This document shows, piece after piece, positions 1 through 9,700 of a DNA stretch of 64,000 nucleotides. The stretch is from Dendrolimus kikuchii. Taxonomy: Eukaryota > Arthropoda > Insecta > Lepidoptera > Lasiocampidae. Each line of letters opens with the position of its first letter. The first letter of the stretch is position 1. The position numbers and the translations under genes were made by a program. A model generated the notes under the pieces. It was not told where the DNA came from. It did not search any database and saw nothing but the letters and a program-made list of their open reading frames with translations. The stretch covers positions 62,001-126,000 of the forward strand of contig CM034407.1 of assembly GCA_019925095.2 (NCBI GenBank). Direction: 5' to 3'.

Positions 1-560
1 AAGAACTCCCCGGGGGCTCCCAGGAGAGCCCAAGCTCCGATATTTTCGCTCAAGAAGAGCCCGAGTTTTCGGACTTTAAAATTTCACAGCCGCCATCTTG
101 GATTTCTTCGAGTCCCAATATCTCGGGAACTATTGACCTCACAGGAGTGAGACTTTTTTAGGGGGCATCAGGGCAACTCGTACTACACGATAAGCCCTGA
201 AAAACGATAAAAATTTTCGGAAAAATCCAAGTACGTGGCGACCTAGATCTAACTTGGGGAGTTCGTACGAGCCCAATCTTGGGTAATTTTGACTTAAAAA
301 CCCCCAAGTTAGAGCTAGTCAAAGTTTGGTCGGCGGCCATATTGGAATTTTTGTTTCGCCCATATCTCGGGCCCTATTTATTTGAGGAAGACCGGGTTTC
401 CTCTAGAGGAACCCTTGGGACTCCCTCTATCGATTGGACCCCCTCTGGACCCAATCGGAGTTGTAAGGTCGACCCCCCCATTTTCCTCCCCTATTCGATA
501 GAGCTCGTGGAGGCGAGAGGAATAAGCCCAAACACAGTCCTCTAGCTGCAGTATTGAGTG
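1..560 (+). repeat. Modular 5' region of element A with YY1/Pho-like motifs
   Basis: Two degenerate modules about 240 bp apart begin with GCCGCCATCTTGGA (89-102) and CGGCGGCCATATTGGA (331-346). Each is followed by a TATCTCGGGNNCTATT block. The GCCGCCATCTTG core is the reverse complement of the AAGATGGCGGC-type YY1/Pho site. Spacing and order recur in elements B-E. Confidence 0.55.
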
Positions 561-1182
561 AACAGTGAAGGGTCGAAGTTTGAGAAGTTTTATTTCGGTA
601 AAACTTCGGACACCACTGCTCCCTCAATAAGACAGATAGGTAGCTCGTGCTTGGGGTTAAACAACTCGGCTCGACGAGACCTATCTTCCTACACCCCCTC
701 CACTCCCCTATCCCCACCCCTATTTTTCAACCTACCCTATTTCACTTACCTGTGTTCCTATTTCCCCGTTCTTGGTGTCTTCGGATTCTCCGTGACGCGG
801 CGGACTCGTCGGCACTGCTGGAACGCTCCCTGCTCCTCCCCCCTCCTCTCCATTGACCTGAAACAAAAATTAGATTAGAAATTGTAAATAAAAAATTATA
901 GTAATAAGAAAGAACTTACCTTGACGCTGTAGTTGGCACGCCGACATTACCTGTAGAAAATAAGATAATATTAGTTATAGTTGACAGCAACATAGTTGCG
1001 TATTGTATTAATATTACTTTTGACTGTTGACTGGTTCAATATATTTTATTTTATTCTTTATTTTTAGTAATTTGACCCTTCGATTCTGTGTTTTACGCGC
1101 TAATCGAATAAATTAGGACCCACACTAGTTATAGGACACATACTTTAGGACAGTAAACCACCCCTTTTGACGATCAAACAAG

Positions 1183-2703
1183 ATGTTCAGGACACCGGCA
1201 AAGCTGAAGCGGGCGGAAGCGGTGGCTTTCGAAGACGTAGAGTTTGAGGATAGCCCATCTTGTTCATCTGCTAGCCCGAGCCCAATTACATCTAGGCCGG
1301 GACAAAAGAAAGGGGGGGTTTCACTTAAATTCTCCCCGCCTTCCAAGAAGGTCGTCCAAGCAGTCGCTGGTCCCAGCAAGGAACCAGTAAATAAAACCTA
1401 TACAAAGCGGACGCCACCGAAAGAAACTAAGAAAGTGGCAGTAAGGGGAAAGAGAGAGGACAGGATGCTGGAGGCCAGAGAATGCTTGGACAAATTCAAC
1501 GAACACTTGTCCAATTCGAGAAATCTCAAAACGGAGATTAAGCAGGGCGCATCGTACGCGGTGGGACGTATATACGTCCTGTTAACCCACTGCAACAGGG
1601 AACTCGAAGAGGCAACAGAAGCCCTAGCGGCTAAGGTGGGGAAGGACCCGGGCGAACCTAAAAGAGAATACAAAGACGTGCAAACACAGGCAACGATGCA
1701 GGATCCTGTGCAGAGCAAGCTCCCTACGGATAGAGAAGATAGGGAAGAGCTCAACAGAAAATGGGAAATCCTCGCTGGACGCATGGAAGAGCACTCCAAA
1801 CTCTTGAAACAAAACCTGGAAAGTACGAATAACCTGGAAAGGGTTATTCTAAAGCACAGGGAAAATGTGAGCGAGGAGTGCGAGCCGAGAAAGAGCTACG
1901 CGAGAGTAGTGTCCGAAGGGTCTGGGGCGAGGCCACAAACCTATAGGACACTACATTCAGTGGCGATAACCGCAGAGTCGGGCGACTGCACGGCCGATGA
2001 GACCCTCAAAGGTATCAGAGTGGCGCTAAACGCCAAAGAAGGGGGGGTTGAGGTCGAGCGAGTCAGGAAGGCCAAGGACGGTAGGGTTATCGTCAGCTGT
2101 AGGACAGTGGAGGAGCGCGAAAAGCTCAAGGCCAGGTTGAAGAGAGAAAGGGCGGACTTTGTGGCAGAGGACATCACCAACAAAAGACCTATGGTGATGA
2201 TAACGGGTGTCCTCAAAGCGCATACGGACGACGACCTCCATAAAGCCCTCAGAAACCAGAACAAAGCGGTATTTGAGGGCCTTGGGGAGGAAGACGACCT
2301 TATGGAAATCGCGTATAAGATCCGAGGACGAAACCCGAACACGCACAGAGTAGTGTTCAAGGTGTCACCGGCCCTTTGGAAACGGCTCACGGAAGTAGGT
2401 ATGGTGAGGATCGACCTACAGAACCTGCACGTGACGGACAGGTCACCACTGACGCAGTGCACCATCTGCCTGGGCTTCGGGCACGGCAAAAAGCTATGCA
2501 CGGAGACCCAGGTGATGTGTAGCCACTGCGGTGGCCCCCATACAAAAAAGGTGTGCGAAGAGTATGCGGTGGATGCGCCACCCAAATGTAAAAATTGTGT
2601 AAAGGAGAAAAGGGCAGAGGCAGGACACAACGCGTTCAGCGAGGCCTGCCCAGTAAGAAAAAGATGGGATGAGATAGTGCGCACAACCGTGGCCTACTGC
2701 TAA
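1183..2703 (+). CDS. Gag-like ORF1 protein of element A (506 aa)
   Basis: Nucleic-acid-binding gag protein of R1-clade/TRAS-SART type, expected to package element RNA. Residues about 1-95 are basic and proline-rich (MFRTPAKLKRAEAV start). Residues about 95-225 are helical with a conserved SRNLKTEIKQG motif. About 245-420 form two alpha/beta blocks that look RRM-like (YRTLHSVAI; MVMITGVL). Three zinc knuckles close the protein: C-x2-C-x4-H-x4-C (426-439), C-x2-C-x3-H-x4-C (446-458) and C-x2-C-x9-H-x6-C (469-489). The terminal TVAYC is shared by all five copies. The ATG context (caaacaagATG) and the alignment with the other copies set the start. The frame is intact. No partner ORF2 follows. Function is inferred from family architecture. 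Confidence 0.85.
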   Translation: MFRTPAKLKRAEAVAFEDVEFEDSPSCSSASPSPITSRPGQKKGGVSLKFSPPSKKVVQAVAGPSKEPVNKTYTKRTPPKETKKVAVRGKREDRMLEARECLDKFNEHLSNSRNLKTEIKQGASYAVGRIYVLLTHCNRELEEATEALAAKVGKDPGEPKREYKDVQTQATMQDPVQSKLPTDREDREELNRKWEILAGRMEEHSKLLKQNLESTNNLERVILKHRENVSEECEPRKSYARVVSEGSGARPQTYRTLHSVAITAESGDCTADETLKGIRVALNAKEGGVEVERVRKAKDGRVIVSCRTVEEREKLKARLKRERADFVAEDITNKRPMVMITGVLKAHTDDDLHKALRNQNKAVFEGLGEEDDLMEIAYKIRGRNPNTHRVVFKVSPALWKRLTEVGMVRIDLQNLHVTDRSPLTQCTICLGFGHGKKLCTETQVMCSHCGGPHTKKVCEEYAVDAPPKCKNCVKEKRAEAGHNAFSEACPVRKRWDEIVRTTVAYC

Positions 2704-3375
2704 AACGGCGACCGGCGACAACAAAATAGCAATGGACCGAAAGCCGTACCTCGTTGAAACAAATGTTCAACAAACGGTGACATGTCAGTAAGACTGAAAC
2801 AGACAACGAGGGCGGCCAACGGCCCCACTATTTTGCGTGGAACCGGAAGCTGAATTTAGACAGTAGGTTGCTTCGTACGGGGAATCACAAGATGATTAGT
2901 GGTGACACAAAAGAGGTCGGGTACCTGCAACTGAGGTCACACATAGAACACAATAAATAACACAACATACAAATACACGTCGAGTAACACACAACACAAT
3001 AACACAACCCACACAAACCAAATTCACCAATCATAATGAGGAAAACACACAAGAAAACATAGACAACAAACATGCACACACGATGCAACAAACTACTTTT
3101 AGTGTTAAAAGCAGTTGGTTCGAGTAACACCATATTCAAGCACAACACTAACACGCACTAGAAGACAGTTTGATACATGCAGATACAAACATACATAAAA
3201 ACACACACAAGAAACACACATAATATACACACAAAGAATAAAGAACACTTACCAGTTGCAGCCACCCGAAGGTAGTAGACAACCTGTAACAAAGTAAAAT
3301 ATTAGCATATAAACAGGGGAATAAGTATATATGAACCAGTAACATAAGATAGTAATATAAAATTGTATAAAAAAT

Positions 3376-3419
3376 GAACACTGCAGATATATACTTGAGT
3401 ATATTTACTGTCAGCGTCA
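3376..3419 (+). other. Conserved 3' palindromic stem-loop, element A
   Basis: An outer GAACACTG/CAGCGTC arm pair encloses the inner palindrome ATATACTTGAGTATAT. Elements B-E have the same layout with different but still complementary inner arms. Confidence 0.5.
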
Positions 3420-4001
3420 GAAATAGGCAATAAGTAGAATATATACAGTAAGTAAAAGAATAGATTAGAAACTACCTTAAGATAAAAGTTGTTAGCACGT
3501 AGAACATAAAATAGAAAATAAAACTACACTAGAAACATAGACATATAGCTACTAGAATAATTAAGACAGTAAGAGCAGAACTACATAAGCATAAGATTAG
3601 AACAAAATTGTAATAAACTGTATTAGTAAAATATTATTGTATAAAAAGATTGGCGTATAAAACCTGTAAAGAAAAATAAAATACACAAGAAATATGTAAT
3701 TAGAAATTAAGCAACAAATGTACGTACAATAAGGTTAAATAAAGAAAATAGTACCAACCCCACCCAGCCTATCCCAACCTTGACCAACAACCATCACCAA
3801 CCTTACTCAATTCCCGCAACATTCCCAAACACCAATCACCAAACATCCTATAATACAAATACCTGGTACTTACCATACTAGCATCACCCAATCCATACAA
3901 CCCGTGTAGTAGTGTTATGCATGTAATAAAGATAGTAGCTATGAGATGGGAAAAAACGGAAACCCATAAATAGTAAAAAATAAAAATAAAGAAAAGATAA
4001 G

Positions 4002-4024
4002 CTCCGTCATGTCCTAAGATGGAG
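4002..4024 (+). other. 3'-terminal RNA hairpin, element A
   Basis: Stem CTCCGTC/GATGGAG (7 pairs with one G-U) with a 9-nt loop, 12 nt before the poly(A). The hairpin is kept in all copies with changed stem sequence. Related SART-type LINEs need a 3' stem-loop for RT recognition, so a similar role is inferred. Confidence 0.55.
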
Positions 4025-4035
4025 AGCCCGGGCGA

Positions 4036-4067
<32 letters not shown>

Positions 4068-4070
<3 letters not shown>

Positions 4071-4124
4071 AACCTAACCTAACCTAACCTAACCTAACCT
4101 AACCTAACCTAACCTAACCTAACC
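4068..4124 (+). repeat. Telomeric (CCTAA)n tract 1
   Basis: 57 bp of uninterrupted CCTAA (11 units plus CC) between the poly(A) of element A and the 5' end of element B. C-rich on the plus strand, as expected for a left chromosome end. Confidence 0.97.
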
Positions 4125-4126
4125 CA

Positions 4127-4139
4127 GTTCCGCTCGAAC
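4127..4139 (+). other. 5'-terminal hairpin, element B
   Basis: GTTC-CGCTC-GAAC directly after the CCTAACC junction. The same hairpin is in C and D. E has GTCT-CGCTCC-AGAC, so two pairs are compensated. The short stem limits confidence. Confidence 0.35.
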
Positions 4140-5379
4140 CGCGCTCGGAAACGGTCGATTTTCTCAGAGCTCCTCGGGAAAAAATTCAGAAAAATAGGTT
4201 TTTTGATAGCTACAGTGCAGTGCGACATATCAGTGCGTGCGCGAAAGTGAGGCGCAGGTGCCTGAACAAAATCTAGATTCGTAGCAGTTCGAATAAAAAA
4301 GTTATGGTGAAAAAACAAAATTTGTAAACTTTGAAAAATCATAACTCCGAAACCGAATCGGTGACACCCGGTTTTTAAGGGCGGCTTTTGTGGGGCCCCG
4401 TTGCCCCCATCCCCCAAAAATATAATAAACAATTTCCCAATTCGACCGAAGAAGTTATAGTGTAAAAAGTGAAAAAACGTGGACCCAAGTTGGCCGTTTT
4501 TGGACCTATTCCAAATTCAAAATTACAAGTGAATAGAGCGTCGAAAACTAAGACATATTGGCCAGAAACGACCTTAGGATTTTGGATAGTTTTTCTGTAA
4601 AAAATTAAAAAGTGAGTAAAATTTTTGGACTTTTTTGTTTTCCGGCCTTAAGTCGAAAAATTTCTTCGAGACTTAAAATTCGGCCACGGTAGCCAGCGAG
4701 AGCCTGCCGAGACGCGTCGTCCGACACCCCACTCTTGGGAATCGGAAGAAACCCGGAGCTGCCAGGATCAAAAAAACAACTTCCTAACCTCAAAATTGCT
4801 CCGGAACTACTGGAGCAATTGACTTGAGGTTAGGGAGGATTGAAGACCATCTGGAGGACGGCGCAAAACCGGTTCCAGCAGAATTTTATGATAAGTAGTT
4901 TTAAGTTATTTTTAATTAGAATATTAAACTTTGACCCCCCATATCTCCGAAACTATTGGAGGCGCGCGGGATTTGAGACTACCAGTTTGTGCGCGCTAGG
5001 GAGCTCTACCTAGCCGTACCCAAATTCCATAGGATTGTACTAGAAAAAATCCGGAAAAATTTCAAAAATTTAAAATTTTCAAAATTTTCTAAGTCAAAAA
5101 ACTTTTTAGTATTAGGGCAATTTTATTAAAAATCATAATAAATTAGAGCACCTTTTAGCGGACTTTCCGGATATTTTTCGGCATTTTTATCTCCAATACT
5201 TTCGGAAATATCGATTTTTAAATAGTTTCTTGTAAATATATAAATATATATAATAGGTAAAATTAAGATAGTTGCAGAATCGGACAGGTCTCTTCAAGAC
5301 CTACGCCCTGACCCCAAACTCGGCTGTCCTAGGCCAAACCAGGCCTGAGAACCAGGTATTTACTGGATTTTGGCCAAGG

Positions 5380-6010
5380 GCCGCCGCCATTTTGAAATTT
5401 TTGTTTTGCCTATATCTCCGGATATACTGATCCGATTTTGACGCGGTTTGGACTGGGACGTAGAACTTGACCTAGCGGACAGTATCCGGGGGTAAAAAAC
5501 GGCAAAATTTTTTGACATAAACCCCCCCCAGAAACGGGTAGGGAAGGTAATCGGACTAACCTTAGTCGAAATCCGGCGCCGCTGAGACGATTTTTGGCTG
5601 AGTTACAGCTGTTTCTCGCCGAAATCTGACAGCTAGCCGCCATCTTGGAAAACCTTTAAACCCCGATAGCTCCGTAGCTATTGGGCGGACGAAATCGGGA
5701 TTTCGACTAGGGCCTTTCTAAGGGGCTACTCTATCACATAAGACCAAAAAATTGACAAAAAATTTGAGAAAAAACTGAGCACGTGGGGACGTAGATCTAA
5801 CTTGGGGAGACCTTACGAACCCAAACACGGGTAATTTTGACCCTCAAACGCCCAAGTTAGAGCTACTCAAAGTTTAGTCGGCGGCCATCTTTAATTTTTT
5901 GTATTGCCCATATCTCGGGCCCTATTAGGCTTAGGAAGACCGGGTTTCCACTAGGGAGACACCCAGGACTCTAGTTACCGATTAGATCCCTTCAGGATCA
6001 AATCGGAGTT
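5380..6010 (+). repeat. Modular 5' region of element B with YY1/Pho-like motifs
   Basis: Three modules spaced about 254 and 244 bp start at about 5381 (CCGCCGCCATTTTGAA), 5636 (GCCGCCATCTTGGAA) and 5879 (CGGCGGCCATCTTTAA). Each is followed by a TATCTCCGG/CGG block and an ACTATTGG-like or CCTATT-like element. Confidence 0.55.
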
Positions 6011-6680
6011 GCATGGTCAACCCCCCCATTTTTACCCCCCATCCGATAGAGCTCGTGGAGGCGAGAAGAATAAGCCCAAGCACGGTCGTCTGGCTGCAAT
6101 ATTGCGTGAGCAGTGAAGGGTCGAAGTTTGGGAAGTTTTATTTCGGTAAAACTTCGGACACCACTGCTCCCTCAATAAGGCAGATAGGTGGGTCGTGTTT
6201 GGGGTTGGACAACTCGGCTCGACGAGACCTACCATCCTACATCCCCCCCACCCCTCTATCCCCACCCCTATTTTTCAAACCTTCCTATTTTACTTACCTG
6301 TGTTCCAATCTCCTCGTTCTTGGTGTCATCGTGCTCCTCGCGACGCGGCGGACCCGTTGGCACTGCTGGAACGCTCCCTGCTCCTCTCCTCTCCACTCCA
6401 TCAGGACCTGAAACAGAAAATAGTATTAGAAAAGTGTATATAGCAATTAGATATAAGGACAGTACTTACCTAGTATATAGTAGCTGGCACGCCGACGCCT
6501 TCTGTAAAGAAATAAAAATAGTTTTAGTCAATTTGACCGCAACTAAGTTGTTTTTGTTTTTTTATTTGACTGTAATTTATACGATTGACTGGTTCAATAT
6601 ATATTGTTTATCTTTTATTATTTGACCTTTCACCTGGTGTTATTGCGCCAGGCGAATAGTATAGATAGAAAGTAAGTTAC

Positions 6681-6717
6681 CTTCCCAGTGAACTAGTGAT
6701 CTCCTTTCACTGGGAAG
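6681..6717 (+). promoter_or_regulatory. Perfect 12-bp inverted repeat touching the ORF1 start, element B
   Basis: CTTCCCAGTGAA (6681-6692) and TTCACTGGGAAG (6706-6717) with a 13-nt loop. The 3' arm ends on the base before the ATG at 6718. In RNA this would put a stable hairpin against the initiation codon, suggesting control of Gag translation. It is present in B and C only. Confidence 0.6.
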
Positions 6718-8364
6718 ATGCATAGAACACCAGTAAGACCCCGCGCACCAGCGAAGGTAGTTTTGACGCCGCCGGAAAAGGTACCACTACCTCCGGGGTT
6801 AATCCCCGTCGTGGGACCCGACACGGTGAGAAGGGAGAGGATTAGGAACCAGATCAACAGGGACTGGTCCCCAGTGACAGATGACGTGGAAGAGACGGTG
6901 GCGGAATCCCCTCCCGCAAAAGAAGAAGCAAGACTGGAAGTCAACATAAATAAGAGCCCCCTAAGTATAGGAACCCAACTAAGAAAGAAGGTGACCCTGA
7001 CTTTCTCCCCTCCTACTGCAAGGGTTGTGAATAAAACCTTCACAAAGACGACACCAACGAAAGGAGGGAAAGAGACAAGTAGAGAAACAGAGGCGCAAAA
7101 ATGTATCACCAAGGCCACAATCCACCTTAACGACTCTCGAAATTTGAAAACGGAGATCAAACAGGGCGTACAAAACGCGGTAGACCGTCTGTACGCCCTG
7201 TTTAAAGAGTCAGAAAGGGAATTGGAGAAGACCCGGGAAATGGTGAAAAAAGGGGGCGTGGCTCAGGACGAACGGGAGAAGAGCACTAATGATGCTGAGA
7301 CCCAAATACAGAAGGGTGATTTGGAGGAGGCGACACCGGAGACGGTAAGAGTCGATCCAAATCAAACTATGTATGGGATTATGAATGTGGATGACAGAGC
7401 CTTTCTTAAAGCAGGTTGGGCCAAGCTTGAGGACAAAATGGAAGTGCAGGCCAAACTCCTCACGGAAGCAACCGAAGCGATGAATAACTTCCAGAAAGTT
7501 ATTCAGAAGCACGCATCGGAAGCGAGCGAGGTCTGCGCTCCAAAAATGAGCTACGCGAGTGTGGCGGCTGTAAGACCCGGGGCTAAACCCCTGACTTACA
7601 GGACGCTACACTCAGTAGCCATAACATCAGGGGAAGGGAAAAGCTCGGCTGAGGAAACCCTCAAGGAGGTTAGGGTGGCATTAAATGCCAAGAAAGGGGG
7701 GGTGGAAGTCGAGCGAGTCCGTAAAGCGCGAGATGGCCGAGTGATAATCAGCTGCAGAACCACAGAGGAGAGGGAGAAGCTCAAGCAAAAGCTGAGCAAA
7801 GAAAGAGCAGACCTGGTGGCAGAAGACATCATCAACAAACAACCTATGGTGATGATAACGGGTGTACTAAGGGCTCATACAGACGACGACCTCTTCGGGG
7901 CCCTCAGAAACCAAAATAGATTGGTTTTCGAGGGCCTGGAGGAGGACGGCGACTGTATGGAAGTCGCTTATAAAATCCGAGGTAGAAATCCTAACACCCA
8001 CAAGGTAATAATGAGGGTCTCTCCCCCCCTCTGGAGAAGGCTGATGGATGTGGGCACTGTCAGGGTCGACCTGCAAACATTGCAGGTGACGGATCGGTCG
8101 CCTTTAGTGCAGTGCACCACCTGCCTGGGCTTCGGGCACGGCAAAAAGCTGTGTACGGAGACCCAGGTGATATGCTGCCACTGCGGAGGTCCCCACACAC
8201 GGGGTGAGTGCGAAGACTACCTAGTTGGCGCACCGCCAAAATGCAAAAATTGCGTCCGAGAGAGGAGGACGGGACCAGAGGCAGAACACAACGCCTTTAG
8301 TGAGGCGTGCCCGGTACGCATAAGGAGAGACGCAATGGTGCGCGAAACCGTAGCCTACTGTTAG
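6718..8364 (+). CDS. Gag-like ORF1 protein of element B (548 aa)
   Basis: Same family as the element A protein but with a different N-terminus (MHRTPVRPRAPAKVV), which is rich in Pro/Arg up to about residue 125. It keeps the helical SRNLKTEIKQG block (about 142), the two RRM-like blocks and three zinc knuckles. The first knuckle starts near residue 466. The third is C-x2-C-x11-H-x6-C, two residues longer than in A. It ends in TVAYC. The N-terminal 125 codons are almost identical to element C, then identity drops sharply, marking a recombination edge. The frame is intact despite wide divergence from A, D and E, which suggests selection on the protein. Confidence 0.85.
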   Translation: MHRTPVRPRAPAKVVLTPPEKVPLPPGLIPVVGPDTVRRERIRNQINRDWSPVTDDVEETVAESPPAKEEARLEVNINKSPLSIGTQLRKKVTLTFSPPTARVVNKTFTKTTPTKGGKETSRETEAQKCITKATIHLNDSRNLKTEIKQGVQNAVDRLYALFKESERELEKTREMVKKGGVAQDEREKSTNDAETQIQKGDLEEATPETVRVDPNQTMYGIMNVDDRAFLKAGWAKLEDKMEVQAKLLTEATEAMNNFQKVIQKHASEASEVCAPKMSYASVAAVRPGAKPLTYRTLHSVAITSGEGKSSAEETLKEVRVALNAKKGGVEVERVRKARDGRVIISCRTTEEREKLKQKLSKERADLVAEDIINKQPMVMITGVLRAHTDDDLFGALRNQNRLVFEGLEEDGDCMEVAYKIRGRNPNTHKVIMRVSPPLWRRLMDVGTVRVDLQTLQVTDRSPLVQCTTCLGFGHGKKLCTETQVICCHCGGPHTRGECEDYLVGAPPKCKNCVRERRTGPEAEHNAFSEACPVRIRRDAMVRETVAYC

Positions 8365-9174
8365 GCGGGCCTCCGGCAACAACACAATAGTAATGGATCG
8401 GAAGTCGGGCATCGTTGGTGAAAAATGGATTTACAAACTGGTGGTAAATACGCGACAATGGACCAGTCAACGATGCACGGCCAACGATTCGGCTATCGTG
8501 CGTGGAGCCGGAAAGTCTTGCCTGGCAGTAGGATCGCTTTCACCGTGGGACACCACAAATTAGGAAAAGGCGATGAGTAGACAAGTAGGAACACGGGCAT
8601 CTGTGACAGCATACACAATAACACACACACATACATCTAAACACAAATCTAACCCATAAAAATGGGAGCCAATACAAACCAACACAAACCAACTCAAACC
8701 AGCACATAACAACATACAAACGTAAACTCTAAGGCATAAGCACAAAATAAACATACACCAACATACATTAACATGCACCAACACAAACCAACACACACTG
8801 ATACAAACCAATACAGACAAACACGACCAACATAAACCAACACAAGCCAACACTAACAAAACTTGACAACATGCACAAATATACACAAAAACACTAATAA
8901 ACTACAGTACACAGAATAGTAACATACACAGAAACAATCCACTTTTATTGAAAAAATGGATAGTTTAAGTAAACACGTATAACTGCAATACACGGTACAT
9001 ATACTAAAAACAAAAAACAAAATACAATAACAAACAAAATAAATACTTACATATTGCAGAAGCCCGTGCATAGTAGCACACCTGTAACAAAAAATCGCAT
9101 TAAGAACTGTAGAAGTGTAAACATATATATTGACCAGATATAAATATAAGGTAAAAATAAAATTGTATAATCAA

Positions 9175-9218
9175 TGACACTATAATAATATACTTAAGTA
9201 TATATATTGATAGCGTCA
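9175..9218 (+). other. Conserved 3' palindromic stem-loop, element B
   Basis: Outer arms GACACT and AGCGTC enclose a perfect ATATACTTAAGTATAT palindrome. It is the positional equivalent of 3376-3419 in A. Confidence 0.5.
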
Positions 9219-9700
9219 ACAATAGTATAGTAAGATAATATATATTGTATAACAAACTAGAACAAGAAGTACTACTATGGTAAGAAGGACAGAATTAGTT
9301 AAGCATCAAATAGTGTAAGAAAATAGATATGCCATTAATTAATTAAAACTAAACAGAAAAATGTAAATATTCAAAATTCAAAATTATAAAAATATTGTAC
9401 TAAACAGGGCAAAATTGTAATTTGGAAATAATTTTAAGTAAATTGTAAAACTTATTAATAAAGAGCAAAAGAGAACAAATAAATAAAAATCCTACGATCC
9501 CATCCTAACCAATTAACAAAATCCCGTTGATATAATATATACGTAAAAATAAAATTCTATATCTAAATAGTATAATATCGATACATAAATAAGAAATATG
9601 TAGTATATTAAAATATATACATAAATATATACACATATAAATAAATATCTATGTTATACATGCACAAGAACAAATACACTTGATACATATAAAGTATCTA

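Larger units (their letters stand above)
750..3874 (-). ncRNA. Candidate spliced antisense (TERRA-direction) transcript of element A
   Basis: Seen on the minus strand: donor GTAAGTA after 3874; acceptor TTTTACTTTGTTACAG then a 31-nt exon (3283-3253) and donor GTAAGTG; acceptor TTATTTTCTACAG then a 31-nt exon (950-920) and donor GTAAGTT; acceptor TTTTTGTTTCAG then a 108-nt exon (857-750) and donor GTAAGTG. ORF1 lies inside the 2,302-nt second intron. The same sites occur at equivalent places in the other elements. Transcription itself is inferred, not seen. Confidence 0.5.
1..4067 (+). mobile_element. Telomeric gag-only retroelement A (5' cut by window edge)
   Basis: 3' four kilobases of a telomere-embedded non-LTR-type element. 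From left to right it holds part of the modular 5' region (1-1182), an intact gag ORF1 (1183-2703), an AT-rich 3' region without coding capacity (2704-4036) and a 31-nt poly(A) (4037-4067) joined directly to CCTAA repeats. There is no EN/RT ORF on either strand. The segment matches element E almost base for base (offset 23,114, then 23,111 after a 3-bp deletion), so A was probably complete beyond the window. Its 5' end points to the chromosome terminus, as for HeT-A and TRAS insertions. Confidence 0.85.

Noticed and set aside
1941..2684. 247-codon minus-strand ORF opposite gag (also opposite gag in C and E)
   Set aside because: It is a shadow of a G/A-rich coding strand. It has no domain, differs between copies in length and would lie inside the predicted antisense intron.
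2885..3381. Long hydrophobic minus-strand ORFs in the 3' regions of A, B and E
   Set aside because: They are reading of AT-rich ACACAA-type repeats giving Cys/Val/Leu-rich strings, with no conserved start or frame across elements.
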